The notes beneath the pieces were generated by a model. The model had not been told where the DNA came from and made no database searches. It was given only the letters and a program-made list of their open reading frames with translations. A stretch of DNA of 64,000 nucleotides from Rhodobacter sp. (GTDB lineage: Bacteria; Pseudomonadota; Alphaproteobacteria; Rhodobacterales; Rhodobacteraceae), in NCBI GenBank assembly GCA_020251025.1, contig JADCDI010000031.1, positions 1-64,000 on the forward strand. The letters are read 5' to 3'. Within the stretch, counting starts at the first letter, position 1, and every line of letters begins with the position of its first letter. Position numbers and translations under genes: made by a program. This document shows, one piece after another, positions 19,014 to 28,371 of this stretch.

Positions 19014-19787
19014 TCAGGCGCTTTTGCGGGCCGGGATGGCGCGTTTGGACCACGCCATGACAGCATTCCCGAAGGCCGTGAACAGCGGGCGCGACACCGG
19101 ATCGTCCGCCGCATTCCATTCCGGATGCCATTGGACGGACAGGGTGAATCCGGGCGCATCGCGGACATGCAGCGCCTCGGCCGTACCATCGGGGGCGACA
19201 CCATCGATCACGATGCGCGGGCCGGGGCGGTTGATGCCCTGTCCGTGCAGCGAATTGGTCATCACCTCCTGCGCGCCCATCAGGCGGTGAAAGACGCCAC
19301 CGGGGGTAAAGCGCACGGCATGGCGCAGGGCGAACTTTTCCTCCAGCGTGCCGTCGGGCGGCATCCGGTGATTCATCCGGCCCGGAAGGTCACGGATTTC
19401 CGGATGCAGGGTGCCGCCCATGGCAACGTTCACTTCCTGAAACCCGCGGCAAATCCCAAGGAAGGGCTGGCCCCGCTCCACGCAGGCGCGCACCAGCGGC
19501 AGGGTGATGGCATCGCGGCCGCGGTCGAAACAGCCATGGGCTTCGGTCTCTGCCTCGCCGTATTCCTCAGGATGGACATTGGGGCGCCCGCCGGTCAGAA
19601 GAAAGCCGTCACAAAGATCAAGAAGGTCAGACAGCGACACAAAGCGCGGGTCTGACGGAATGATGACCGGCAGGCAGCCCGCCACCTCGGCCACGGCCTG
19701 ACTGTTCATCGTGCCGCCCGCATGAACGGGGTAGCTTTCGTTCAACAGGTTCATGTTGCCGATGATGCCGACAACGGGGCGTTTCAT
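19014..19787 (-). CDS. Gamma-glutamyl-GABA hydrolase family protein (peptidase C26, PuuD-like)
   Basis: A 257-residue class I glutamine-amidotransferase-fold hydrolase. The nucleophile elbow is 'FLGICRGFQEVNVAMGGTL' (Cys nucleophile) and the His/Glu pair is in 'SVQWHPEWNA'. 'LLTGGRPNVHPEEYG' is typical of the PuuD branch. It would hydrolyse a gamma-glutamyl amide in the cytosol, for example gamma-glutamyl-GABA in putrescine breakdown. The frame is open further upstream, but ATG 19787 follows AAGGAACC and gives the family start 'KRPVVGIIGNMN'. No other put/puu genes are adjacent, so the substrate remains open. Confidence 0.88.
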   Translation of the reverse strand: MKRPVVGIIGNMNLLNESYPVHAGGTMNSQAVAEVAGCLPVIIPSDPRFVSLSDLLDLCDGFLLTGGRPNVHPEEYGEAETEAHGCFDRGRDAITLPLVRACVERGQPFLGICRGFQEVNVAMGGTLHPEIRDLPGRMNHRMPPDGTLEEKFALRHAVRFTPGGVFHRLMGAQEVMTNSLHGQGINRPGPRIVIDGVAPDGTAEALHVRDAPGFTLSVQWHPEWNAADDPVSRPLFTAFGNAVMAWSKRAIPARKSA

Positions 19788-20184
19788 GGCCGGTTCCTTC
19801 TGCGATCGGCAAAGTTTAACAGCTAATCTGGCGGGGTGAAGGCCCATGGACAAGGCCATTGGCGGTGGATGCGGCAAATGCCCGCGAAATCACCGCACCT
19901 GCCCCGCCGGGGCTGCAATCCTGACCGCCCCGCGCCCTGGCTGCAACCGCCATGATGCGCCCGCTACATGGCAGATGCGGCCGGCGACATTTTTCAGGGC
20001 CGCCGGATAAACCCCGTGACATCCGGGACGGGCAAGGTGACACTGGCCCCGCCCCCAAGGACCCCGGGGCCGGGGCAGAACGGACAGACAAGCGGCTGCG
20101 CCGCCCCCCCCGGCCTGCGCGGTGACCGGGCGGAAGGCCGCAGCAGTGACGGGGCGGAACTGCGGTTCAGGACAGGACAGACGG
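19788..20184. other. Divergent intergenic region, nothing recognised
   Basis: About 400 bp separate the leftward C26 hydrolase from rightward pta. I found no coding frame with family resemblance, no clear FNR-type palindrome and no convincing -35/-10 pair. A run of eight C at about 20103-20110 stands out. It should contain the promoters of both genes. Confidence 0.5.
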
Positions 20185-21198
20185 ATGACCTTTGCAAACC
20201 CCATCGCGGCAGAACCTTCGAAATACGACCGGCTGATTGCTGCAGCCCAGGCCGGGGTGGCCCCCGTGACGCTTGTTGTGCATCCCTGCGACGAGCCGTC
20301 CCTGCGCGGGGCGGTCGAGGCGGGCCGGGAGAAGCTGATCGAACCTGTCCTGGTGGGGCCGCAGGCCAAGATCCGCACGGTGGCCGCGACCTTTGGCATC
20401 GATCTGGCGGGCTGCGGGATTGTCGATGCCCCGCACAGCCATGCGGCGGCGGAAACCGCTGTCGCGATGATCCGCGCGGGCCGGGGCGCGCTTTTGATGA
20501 AGGGCAGCCTGCACACCGACGAGCTGATGCATGCCGTCGCCGACAAGGCGACCGGTTTGCAGACCGAACGGCGGATCAGCCATGTCTATGTGATGGATGT
20601 GCCCGGTCACGCCGAGACCCTGTTCATCACCGATGCGGCGGTCAACATCTTTCCCGACCTGACTGCAAAACGCGACATCGTGCAGAATGCGATTGATCTG
20701 TTCGTCGCCATTGGCCTTGGGACGCCGCGCGTGGCGATCCTTTCGGCGGTCGAAACGGTGACGCCCAAAATCCCCTCGACCATCGAGGCGGCCGCCCTGT
20801 GCAAGATGGCGGAACGCGGTCAGATCACCGGCGGCGTGCTGGACGGCCCGCTGGCCTTTGACAATGCAATCGATCCCGAAGCGGCACGGATCAAGGGCAT
20901 CAGCCCGGAGGTCGCCGGCCGGGCACAGATCCTTGTCGTGCCGGATCTGGAGGCGGGCAACATGCTGGCCAAGAACCTGATCTTTCTGACCCATGCGGAT
21001 GCCGCAGGGCTGGTCCTGGGGGCGCGGGTTCCGATTGTGCTGACATCGCGTGCCGACTCGGTCCGGGTCCGCCTGGCCTCTTGCGCCATCGCAGCCCTTT
21101 ACGTGTCGGCGCGGCCCGGGTCCATGACACGGGCTGACATGAAGGACGCTGCGGAGCCGCCCGCGCAGAGCCGCATCATTTCCGCCCGCCCGGGTTGA
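20185..21198 (+). CDS. pta: Phosphate acetyl/butyryltransferase
   Basis: A 337-residue cytosolic enzyme of the PTA_PTB family, interconverting acyl-CoA plus phosphate and acyl phosphate plus CoA. Family segments include 'EPVLVGPQAKIRTVAATFGI', 'GALLMKGSLHTDELMHAV', 'SHVYVMDVPGHAETLFITDA', 'ITGGVLDGPLAFDNAID', and the final 'ADAAGLVLGARVPIVLTSRA'. It is the short single-domain form, of the kind often called enoyl-CoA hydratase/phosphate acetyltransferase when fused to a MaoC domain, which is absent here. GACAGACGG precedes the ATG. No acetate kinase gene is in view. The last 23 bp overlap the end of mgtA on the other strand. Confidence 0.88.
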   Translation: MTFANPIAAEPSKYDRLIAAAQAGVAPVTLVVHPCDEPSLRGAVEAGREKLIEPVLVGPQAKIRTVAATFGIDLAGCGIVDAPHSHAAAETAVAMIRAGRGALLMKGSLHTDELMHAVADKATGLQTERRISHVYVMDVPGHAETLFITDAAVNIFPDLTAKRDIVQNAIDLFVAIGLGTPRVAILSAVETVTPKIPSTIEAAALCKMAERGQITGGVLDGPLAFDNAIDPEAARIKGISPEVAGRAQILVVPDLEAGNMLAKNLIFLTHADAAGLVLGARVPIVLTSRADSVRVRLASCAIAALYVSARPGSMTRADMKDAAEPPAQSRIISARPG

Positions 21199-23764
21199 GG
21201 CCAGCCCCCGCAGCTTCGCTCGCCCCGGCCCGGAAGAACCACAGCTTTGCGATTTCCGTGGCAAGCATGTAGCCGCCGACGATTGCCACAACAGCCGCCA
21301 GCGCCCCGGCGGAAAGGGGCACGAAGCCAAAAAGCGCGCTGACCCCGCCCAGGAACGGGATTGCAAAGGTGGCGGTTGCGACAGCAAGGGTCGACCACAG
21401 CAGCAATCGTCCGGGGCGGCTGCGGAAGGCGGGCTTGCGGGTGCGCAGGACCAATACCACCACCAGTTCGGTAAGAAGCGAGATCATGAACCACGAGGTC
21501 TGGAACATCCCCTCGGCGGCCTTGAACACATGAAGCAGGATGCCAAACGTCAGCAGATCGAAGACCGAGCTGATCAGGCCGAAGACAATCATGAATCGCC
21601 TGATCTCGCCGACGTTCCAGCGCTGCGGGCGGGACAGGCGTTCCGGATCGACATTGTCGCCAGAGATGGCAAGCGAAGGCAGGTCTGACAGAAAGTTGTT
21701 CAGCAGGATCTGCTTGGCGGCCAAGGGCAGGAAGGGCATCAGCGGCGTTGCAAGCGCCATGCTGATCATGTTGCCGAAATTCGCACTGGTGGTGATGGAG
21801 ATGTATTTCAGCGTGTTGACAAAGGTGCGCCTTCCATCCTCGACACCCTGGCGCAGCACGTCCAGATCACGGCTGAGCAGGATGATGTCCGCACTTTCCC
21901 GCGCGACATCGACGGCCCCGGCAACCGAGATGCCGACGTCAGCCGCATGCAGGGCGGGTGCGTCATTGATGCCATCCCCCAGATAGCCGACGGAATGGCC
22001 CGTGCGTTGCAGCGCGCGGACGATGCGTTCTTTCTGCTGGGGATCGATTTCGACAAACAGGTCGGTGCGCGGGGCAAGGTGCCACAGCGCCTCGTCCCGC
22101 ATCCCCGCAAGGTCCTCGCCCGTCAGGATCAAGGGGGCGTCCAGCCCCACCGACCTGGCCATATGGGCCGTGACATGGCGGTTGTCGCCGCTGATGACCT
22201 TGATGGCGATGCCAAGCCTGGCAAGCTGCGCGATCGTTTCCCGCGCTTCGGGCTTCGGCGGATCGAGAAACACAAGAAAGCCGCGAAACAGCATGTCGCG
22301 CTCGTCGTCCTGGCCGTAGCCGGACCTGGCGGCAACCCGGCGCGTGGCCAGCGCGAGAACGCGCAACCCCTCCTGGCCCTTTTCCCGGAACACCGCGTCA
22401 AGCTGCGCGCGCGCAGCCTGGTCCAGCGGAACCGCGCCGCCATTGCGATCAACCATGGCGCAGCGGTCCAGAACATTGGCGAAGGCCCCCTTGGTGATGA
22501 TCAGGTGATGACCGGGGTCGGAGCGTTCAGAGACAACGATGGTCAGCCGCCGCCGCACGAAGTCATAGGGGATTTCGTCGATCTTGGTCAGCCCTTCCGT
22601 CGTCAGACCCTCGGTGCAACCCGCCGCGACAATGGCGGCATCAAGGGGGTTCTCGATCCCGGTTTCCAGCGCCGCATTGACATGGGCAAGCTGGCGAACC
22701 ACGTCCGAAGGCCGGGCCGCCGCATCCAGCGCCTCGCGCAGGACGATGGTGCCTTCGGTCAGCGTGCCGGTCTTGTCCGTGCACAGGACGGTCATGCTGC
22801 CAAGATTCTCGATGGCATCCAGCCGCCGCACGATGACACCGCGCCGCCCCATCGCCCGCGCCCCCGCCGACAGCGTGACGCTGATGATCGCAGGCAGAAG
22901 TTCCGGCGACAGTCCCACCGCCAGGGCCGCAGCAAACAGCAGGGATTCCACCAGCGGACGGTCCAGCAGCAGATTCACCGACAGCACGAAGATCACGATC
23001 ACGACCATGACCCGGATCAGCAGAAAGCCGAACTGGCGGACACCGCGCGCAAAATCCGTCTCGGGCTGGCGTGCGTGCAGCCGTGCCGCGATGGTACCGA
23101 ATTCCGTCCGGCGGCCCGTTCTTGCAACCAGAACCCGCGCGGTGCCGCTGCGCACCGAAGAGCCGAGGTAGACGCTGTTCGTCCGCCCGGACAGCGGGGC
23201 TTCGGCCGCGACCGTTCCGGGGCGTTTCTCGACCGGAAAGGATTCACCCGTCATGCCGGCCTCGCTGACCAGAAAATCCTGCGCCTCGATCACAAGGCCG
23301 TCGGCGGGGATCAGGTTGCCGGCCGACAGCAGGATCACATCACCCGGCACGATCTGTGTGACCGGCAAAACCTGTTCGGTGCCGTCGCGCAGAACCCGCG
23401 CGGTCAGGGCAAGGCGTTTCTTCAGGTCCTCGACCGCCGCTGAAGCCCGGTATTCCTGATAGAAACCAAGCAGGGAACTGCCCAGCACGATGGCCAGGAT
23501 GATCGCCGCATCCACCCATTGCTGCAGGACCAGCGAGAGGACCGCCGCAATGGCCAGGATCAGGACAAGCGGGCTTTCGAACTGCCGCAGCAGCAGGCGC
23601 AGGGCCGTCAGCCGGGGGGCATCCTCTACGCTGTTGGGACCCAGGGCGGCAAGCTGCGCGGCTGCCTGTCCGGCAGTCAGCCCTTTTGCCCCGGACCCCA
23701 GGCTGGCCGCCACAGCTTCGGCACCAAGGGCCCAATAGGCAGTGTCGGTGGCGGTTCCAGGCAT
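21176..23764 (-). CDS. mgtA: Magnesium-translocating-type P-type ATPase
   Basis: An 862-residue inner-membrane cation pump of the P3B/MgtA-like group. Visible marks are the actuator 'SEAGMTGESFPVEKRPG', the phosphorylation site 'CTDKTGTLTEGTIVL', 'KVISGDNRHVTAHMA' (hinge and nucleotide domain), and 'VGYLGDGINDAPALHAADVG'. About ten membrane spans are visible, four of them after the P-domain. Length fits MgtA (about 900) with a shorter N-terminus. It would move Mg2+ or a related divalent cation inward. It is transcribed leftward after the beta-CASP protein and its 3' end overlaps that of pta. The exact ion is an inference. Confidence 0.88.
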   Translation of the reverse strand: MPGTATDTAYWALGAEAVAASLGSGAKGLTAGQAAAQLAALGPNSVEDAPRLTALRLLLRQFESPLVLILAIAAVLSLVLQQWVDAAIILAIVLGSSLLGFYQEYRASAAVEDLKKRLALTARVLRDGTEQVLPVTQIVPGDVILLSAGNLIPADGLVIEAQDFLVSEAGMTGESFPVEKRPGTVAAEAPLSGRTNSVYLGSSVRSGTARVLVARTGRRTEFGTIAARLHARQPETDFARGVRQFGFLLIRVMVVIVIFVLSVNLLLDRPLVESLLFAAALAVGLSPELLPAIISVTLSAGARAMGRRGVIVRRLDAIENLGSMTVLCTDKTGTLTEGTIVLREALDAAARPSDVVRQLAHVNAALETGIENPLDAAIVAAGCTEGLTTEGLTKIDEIPYDFVRRRLTIVVSERSDPGHHLIITKGAFANVLDRCAMVDRNGGAVPLDQAARAQLDAVFREKGQEGLRVLALATRRVAARSGYGQDDERDMLFRGFLVFLDPPKPEARETIAQLARLGIAIKVISGDNRHVTAHMARSVGLDAPLILTGEDLAGMRDEALWHLAPRTDLFVEIDPQQKERIVRALQRTGHSVGYLGDGINDAPALHAADVGISVAGAVDVARESADIILLSRDLDVLRQGVEDGRRTFVNTLKYISITTSANFGNMISMALATPLMPFLPLAAKQILLNNFLSDLPSLAISGDNVDPERLSRPQRWNVGEIRRFMIVFGLISSVFDLLTFGILLHVFKAAEGMFQTSWFMISLLTELVVVLVLRTRKPAFRSRPGRLLLWSTLAVATATFAIPFLGGVSALFGFVPLSAGALAAVVAIVGGYMLATEIAKLWFFRAGASEAAGAGLNPGGRK

Positions 23765-23903
23765 CTGTCACCTTGCAGCATGGCGCGGGCGGCGCGGGCG
23801 GCATACGTGGTGCCTGCCGGGGGCCATGCCCGTTTCGGCATAAAGACCGCCGCCGGGGCACCTTGGGTCCGTTCCAGGGCAGGTCATCGAATGAACCGTG
23901 CGG

Positions 23904-25520
23904 TCATCCCTTGTGGCGCCCCCCCGCGTCATCCGATCCCAGCGCGGCCCGCAGGCGCCGGATCACCACCGCACGCTGCCTTTCGTCGGGGCTTGCGGCA
24001 AGCGCAGCGTTGATGTCAAGGATCAGGCGCGAGACATCGTTGTGCCAGTCCAGCCTTGCCACCTTCTCGGCGGGCAGGCGCGCGGGCGGTGCGCCCGCGA
24101 TGCGGCGGGCACCCGTATCGGTCAGATCGAAAGCCTCGTCCAGCACAGGCCGCAGAATGTTCCGGGCGGCGACGACCCCGTCGAGTCGGGCCGCCAGGCC
24201 CTCGACGGCGTCCTGTTCGCCATGGACAAGAAAAAGGTCGTGACGCAGCGGCAGGCGGGCCTTGATCCATTCGGCCAGCTCGGGACCGTCCGCATGGCCC
24301 GAGTAAAGGTCGAGAGAGCGGATGCGGGCGCGGACAACGAATTCCTCGCCCTGGATGCGGATGGAACGCGCGCCGTTCTGCAAGATGCGCCCCAAGGTGC
24401 CTTCTGCCTGATAGCCGGTGAAAAGCACCGTCGCCGTATCCCGCCAGATCCAGTTTCTCAGCCGATGGCGGATCCGTCCGGCATCGCACATGCCCGAGGC
24501 GGCGATGACAATGTGAAAGCCCCGCAGCCGGTCAAGCGCCATGCTTTGTTCGCGGGTTTCGGTGAAATGCAGATTGCGGGCGCGCAGGCCCTTCATCAGA
24601 ACCGCCCCTTCTTCAAGTTTGCGGTAATGCTTGGCAAAGACCCGCGTTGCCCTGGTCGCAAGGGGGCTGTCGACATGGATCGGGATGTCGGGCAATTCCC
24701 CTTCGGCGATCAGCCGGCCGATGTCGCTGATCAACTCCTGCGCCCGTTCCACCGCGAAAGACGGAATGAGCAGCACCCCGTCCGGATGCATCGCCGCGCG
24801 CACCTCGTCACGCAGCAAGGCCCGGCGTGCCGCCGCAGTGGCATCCGGACGGTCGACATCGCCATAGGTGGCTTCGCAGATCAGGTAATCGACGCCGCCC
24901 GGCCCCTGGGGGTGTGACTGCATCAGCTTGAAGTCCGGCCCGATATCGGCCGAGATCATAAGGCGCAGCGGCGGGGTCCCATCGCCCCGGTCAACCTCGA
25001 TCTCTGCCGAAGCCGACCCCAGAAGGTGGCCCGCGTTCCAGAACCGGGCACGCAGGCCGGGCAGGACCGCGAACCAGCCATTCAGGTCATGGCGATGGAA
25101 CAGCTTGAGGCATGCATCGACATCACCGCTGTCATAGATCGGCTCCACCCGGCCACGATTGCGGTGGGCGGCACGGCGGTTGAACTGCTCGACCTCGATT
25201 TGCTGGATATGGGCGCTGTCCGGCAGCATGACCCCGGCAAGATCGGCCGTTGCGGGTGTTGCATGGATCGCGCCGCTGAAGCCGTGGCGCACCAGTTTCG
25301 GAAGAAGCCCCGAATGGTCGATATGGGCATGGCTGAGGATGACCGCCGCGATCCGATCCGGCGCGAAGGGAAACGGGCGGTAGTTCAGTTCTTTTTCGGT
25401 TTTCGACCCCTGGAACATCCCGCAGTCGATCAGGATCTGCCCCTGACCGGTTTCAAGCCGAAAGCAGGAACCGGTGACCGCCCCGGCGGCCCCGTGGAAG
25501 GTCAGGCGGGGATGGGGCAT
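23904..25520 (-). CDS. Metallo-beta-lactamase/beta-CASP (RNA-processing-type) protein
   Basis: A 538-residue hydrolase. The MBL domain begins 'LTFHGAAGAVTGSCFRLET' and has the zinc motif 'LSHAHIDHSGLLPKLVRHG'. The beta-CASP insertion follows, with 'FAVERAQELISDIGRLIAEG' and 'VIAASGMCDAGRIRHRLRNW', and the RMMBL end carries 'LYSGHADGPELAEWIKA'. The eukaryotic relatives are CPSF-73/Ysh1 and the bacterial ones exoribonucleases, but many stand-alone bacterial members have no proven substrate. AAGGAG lies 7 bp before the ATG at 25520, which fixes the start. A tail of about 80 residues past the usual end is polar. The pairing with an ion-pump ATPase and Pta suggests an energy-stress group. Confidence 0.9.
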   Translation of the reverse strand: MPHPRLTFHGAAGAVTGSCFRLETGQGQILIDCGMFQGSKTEKELNYRPFPFAPDRIAAVILSHAHIDHSGLLPKLVRHGFSGAIHATPATADLAGVMLPDSAHIQQIEVEQFNRRAAHRNRGRVEPIYDSGDVDACLKLFHRHDLNGWFAVLPGLRARFWNAGHLLGSASAEIEVDRGDGTPPLRLMISADIGPDFKLMQSHPQGPGGVDYLICEATYGDVDRPDATAAARRALLRDEVRAAMHPDGVLLIPSFAVERAQELISDIGRLIAEGELPDIPIHVDSPLATRATRVFAKHYRKLEEGAVLMKGLRARNLHFTETREQSMALDRLRGFHIVIAASGMCDAGRIRHRLRNWIWRDTATVLFTGYQAEGTLGRILQNGARSIRIQGEEFVVRARIRSLDLYSGHADGPELAEWIKARLPLRHDLFLVHGEQDAVEGLAARLDGVVAARNILRPVLDEAFDLTDTGARRIAGAPPARLPAEKVARLDWHNDVSRLILDINAALAASPDERQRAVVIRRLRAALGSDDAGGRHKG

Positions 25521-26438
25521 GCGTCATCTCCTTTCGCGGGCGGGTGCTGCCCTGTCATGACCGGAACACAAAGGTTCCGCGCGCGGCCCAAGGCGGCGCA
25601 AGATGCGCCCCCGGGCAGCGCGTGATCCGGGCCGCACTTCCGCAGCGGCAGGACGGTCGTCCGGGCGAGGCGGACATCCCCTGCGGGGCGGTTCGAGCCG
25701 CAGAAAATCCGGCGCGGGACCCCGCGTTTCCTGCCCGTGCCGCTGCCGTGCCCGATACCGCCCGGCACGACGCGCAGGCCATGACCGGCAGGAAGCCGCG
25801 TGTTGCAGACTGACCTGCAGGGGGGACTGTGACCGGTCCCGGTCGCCACCAAGAACATCCAAGGCACCCCGTTGCGCAAGAGCTGTTTCGGATCAGGACG
25901 TTTCCTGCACGTCGCATCATATATCACGAACGCGCCGTCAGGGATAACAGGCATTGCCTGCCTGCCCCATGTCCTGGCCGTCTGCCGAAACCTGGCGTCC
26001 GGGCCTGGCACAGGCCGGGGCACGGTCGCGCCTTGCCGCAGCGGTCTTCAGCGCGCCGCAGCGCGCCGCGTCACCGGCCTGTTCACGCATCCTGCCGGGG
26101 TCATGCCGCGCAGATTCGGGCGCTGCCGCCACGGAAAGGGCAGACAGGCCAACGGCCCTGATCCGTCACCATCCCAAAGGTCGGCATGCCTGGGGGCGGC
26201 GCCGGCGCAACTGATCCGCAGCGCAGTGCCCTGTTTCGCCGGCCTGCCCCGCCCTGGGCCGTGCAAAGCCCCGGCGCATGGCGGCGGCAGTGTGTTTGCC
26301 GCATCAGACATGGCCCGGAACCTTGCGCATCCGGTGAATGTGACGGCTTGCCCCGGGGTCCCGGAAACGCGGGCGGGGGCGCGCTTGCGGCCGCTGCGCC
26401 CGGGGCGGCCTGCCGCAACCGGGCCGCCGGCTGCGCCT
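25521..26438. other. 918-bp region without a recognisable gene
   Basis: This lies upstream of the leftward beta-CASP gene and downstream of the leftward amino-acid ABC ATPase. Several overlapping frames are open on both strands, but none shows a family motif or consistent G/C third positions over its length. The least unlikely is a minus-strand frame starting at about 25952 ('MPVIPDGAFVIYDATC...'), which soon becomes Arg/Cys/Pro-rich. It may hold decayed genes or a long 5' region. Confidence 0.5.
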
Positions 26439-27185
26439 TTACCCCGGAACAAAGAGTGCCCGGCGCAGGAATTTCTGGGTTTCTTCCATCTGTGGCGAAT
26501 CGAAGATCTGGCCGGGCGGGCCCTTCTCGATCAACTGGCCCTCATGCAGGAAGGCCACGGTTGTGGCCACGTCCCGGGCAAAACGCATCTCGTGTGTGGC
26601 CAGCAGCATCGTCATGCCCGACTTTGCAAGGTCCTTGAGGATATCCAGCACTTCGCCCACCAGTTCGGGGTCAAGCGCCGAGGTGACCTCGTCCAGAAGC
26701 AGAACTTGCGGGTCCATCGCCATGCAGCGGATGATCGCCACGCGCTGTTGCTGGCCGCCCGACAACTGGTCAGGCATATAGCCGGCGCGTTCGGACAGGC
26801 CGATCCGGTCCAGCAGTTTCAGCGCCCGTTCGCGGGCTTCGTCGCGGCTCAGTCCGTTGACCTTGACGGGGGCCAGCATGACATTCTCGATCACGCTCAG
26901 ATGCGGAAACAGGTTGAAGCTTTGGAACACCATGCCGACCTTGCGGCGCAGGCGGTTCACGTCCACCCCGATGCCCGACACCGGGTCGCCGTCCAGCGCG
27001 ATCACGCCGCTGTCGATCCTCTCCAGCGCGTTGACGCAGCGCAGAAGCGTCGACTTGCCGGAACCCGAGGCGCCGATCAGGCAGACCACCTCGTGGCGGT
27101 TGACCGAAAGGTCGATGCCTTTCAGCACCTTGTGCGCGCCGTAAGACTTTTCCAGGGCGGTGATGGTCAGAAATGCATCGGCCAT
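26439..27185 (-). CDS. Amino-acid ABC transporter ATP-binding protein
   Basis: A 248-residue ATPase of the GlnQ/HisP (polar amino acid) class. Walker A is 'LIGASGSGKSTLLRC', the signature 'LSGGQQQRVAIIRCM', Walker B 'VLLLDEVTSALDPEL', switch 'LATHEMRFARDVA'. Length is normal. The ATG at 27185 is one base from the permease stop. It energises the importer formed with the permease and binding protein upstream. Position beside two KstD-like dehydrogenases suggests the cargo is their substrate or a precursor. Confidence 0.92.
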   Translation of the reverse strand: MADAFLTITALEKSYGAHKVLKGIDLSVNRHEVVCLIGASGSGKSTLLRCVNALERIDSGVIALDGDPVSGIGVDVNRLRRKVGMVFQSFNLFPHLSVIENVMLAPVKVNGLSRDEARERALKLLDRIGLSERAGYMPDQLSGGQQQRVAIIRCMAMDPQVLLLDEVTSALDPELVGEVLDILKDLAKSGMTMLLATHEMRFARDVATTVAFLHEGQLIEKGPPGQIFDSPQMEETQKFLRRALFVPG

Positions 27186-27186
27186 G

Positions 27187-28293
27187 TCAGCGGATCGCGT
27201 TGCGTTTCTGCCGGTCGATCAGATAGTCGACAAAGCGGGTCTGCGGGATGGTGATGACGAAAAAGAACAGCCCCACCACAGACACCGGCGACAGGTTGAA
27301 GAAGTTCGCGGCAAAGTATTTCGCCTGCCCGAAAATGTCGGAAAGCCCCAGGATCAGCACAAGCGCGGTATCCTTCTGCAAGGCCACGAAGAACCCGAGC
27401 AAGGGCGGGATAACCCGGCGAAACGCCTGCGGCACCACGACATAGGCATAGGCCTGCACCGCCGTCAGGCCCAGCGACCGCGCGGCGGCGATCTGGCTGG
27501 GGTGGATGCTGTCGATGGCCGAGCGGAACAATTCCGTCACATAGGCGCTGAAACTCAGGCTGAGCGCCAGCACCGCATACCACATGCCGTCCCAGCCGCT
27601 GACAAAGCCGATCTTGGTCAGGGGAAGGCCGAAACCGATCAGGTAGATCACGATGATCGTGGGAACGGCGCGGAAGAAATCGACATAGGCGATGACCATC
27701 CAGCGGATCGGCCGCCCCGCCGCCCCCGGGATCATCCGGAGAAGCGCCAGCGCCAGGCTCAGCACGAGGATGATGACGCTTGCGGCAAGGGTGATGTAAA
27801 GGTTCAGCTTCGCAGCCGCCAGCACCATGGGTGCGCTTTGCACCATATAGCCGGGGTTGAGGAAGGCCCGCTGCACCGCAAAGTTGTTTGTGGTCAGAAA
27901 GACATAGAACGCCACAATCACCAGCAGCGTCGCGCCAAAGCCGATGCCGCTCAGCCCCTGCTGGCGGCAGGCCCAGGCGGGCAGGCGCGCGGCGACCAGA
28001 TCGCCCCTGGCAACCAGCCCGTCGGCCCGGCGCAGGTGCCCCAGGGCGCGGACCGGAAAGATCATCAGCAGGGCTGCAAGGCCGGTTCCGCCGATGGCAA
28101 TCCCGCGCAGCCAGCGCGACAGGCCGGGGTTATCGGCAGTGAAGGACAGCGCATGGCTGAGGCCAAGCCAGGTCAGGCCAATGGTGATCAGGCCGGTGAC
28201 GGCCGACAGGTAGGCGATCGCGTGGTAGCTGACCGGCGCAGAGACCGGGCCCGCAGCACGGGCGTGCGTCGTGGCTGCCGTGGCGTTGCTCAT
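27187..28293 (-). CDS. Amino-acid ABC transporter permease with N-terminal extension
   Basis: A 368-residue inner-membrane permease of the His/Glu/Gln/Arg opine class. The conserved domain occupies about residues 160-360, with 'NLYITLAASVIILVLSLAL', 'VDFFRAVPTIIVIYLI', and the EAA loop 'IAAARSLGLTAVQAYAYVVV'. Most single-domain permeases of this class have about 220-250 residues. This one has about 130 extra at the N-terminus, with three further hydrophobic stretches (for example 'AIAYLSAVTGLITIGLTWLG'). It is the only permease gene of the system, so it probably acts as a homodimer. Confidence 0.9.
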   Translation of the reverse strand: MSNATAATTHARAAGPVSAPVSYHAIAYLSAVTGLITIGLTWLGLSHALSFTADNPGLSRWLRGIAIGGTGLAALLMIFPVRALGHLRRADGLVARGDLVAARLPAWACRQQGLSGIGFGATLLVIVAFYVFLTTNNFAVQRAFLNPGYMVQSAPMVLAAAKLNLYITLAASVIILVLSLALALLRMIPGAAGRPIRWMVIAYVDFFRAVPTIIVIYLIGFGLPLTKIGFVSGWDGMWYAVLALSLSFSAYVTELFRSAIDSIHPSQIAAARSLGLTAVQAYAYVVVPQAFRRVIPPLLGFFVALQKDTALVLILGLSDIFGQAKYFAANFFNLSPVSVVGLFFFVITIPQTRFVDYLIDRQKRNAIR

Positions 28294-28371
28294 CCCGGTC
28301 CTTTCTGCGGTTTCGGTGTTCGGGCAGCGACCGGCCCGCAGGCCGGGGCCGGTCGCCGGGCGCAGACGCGC

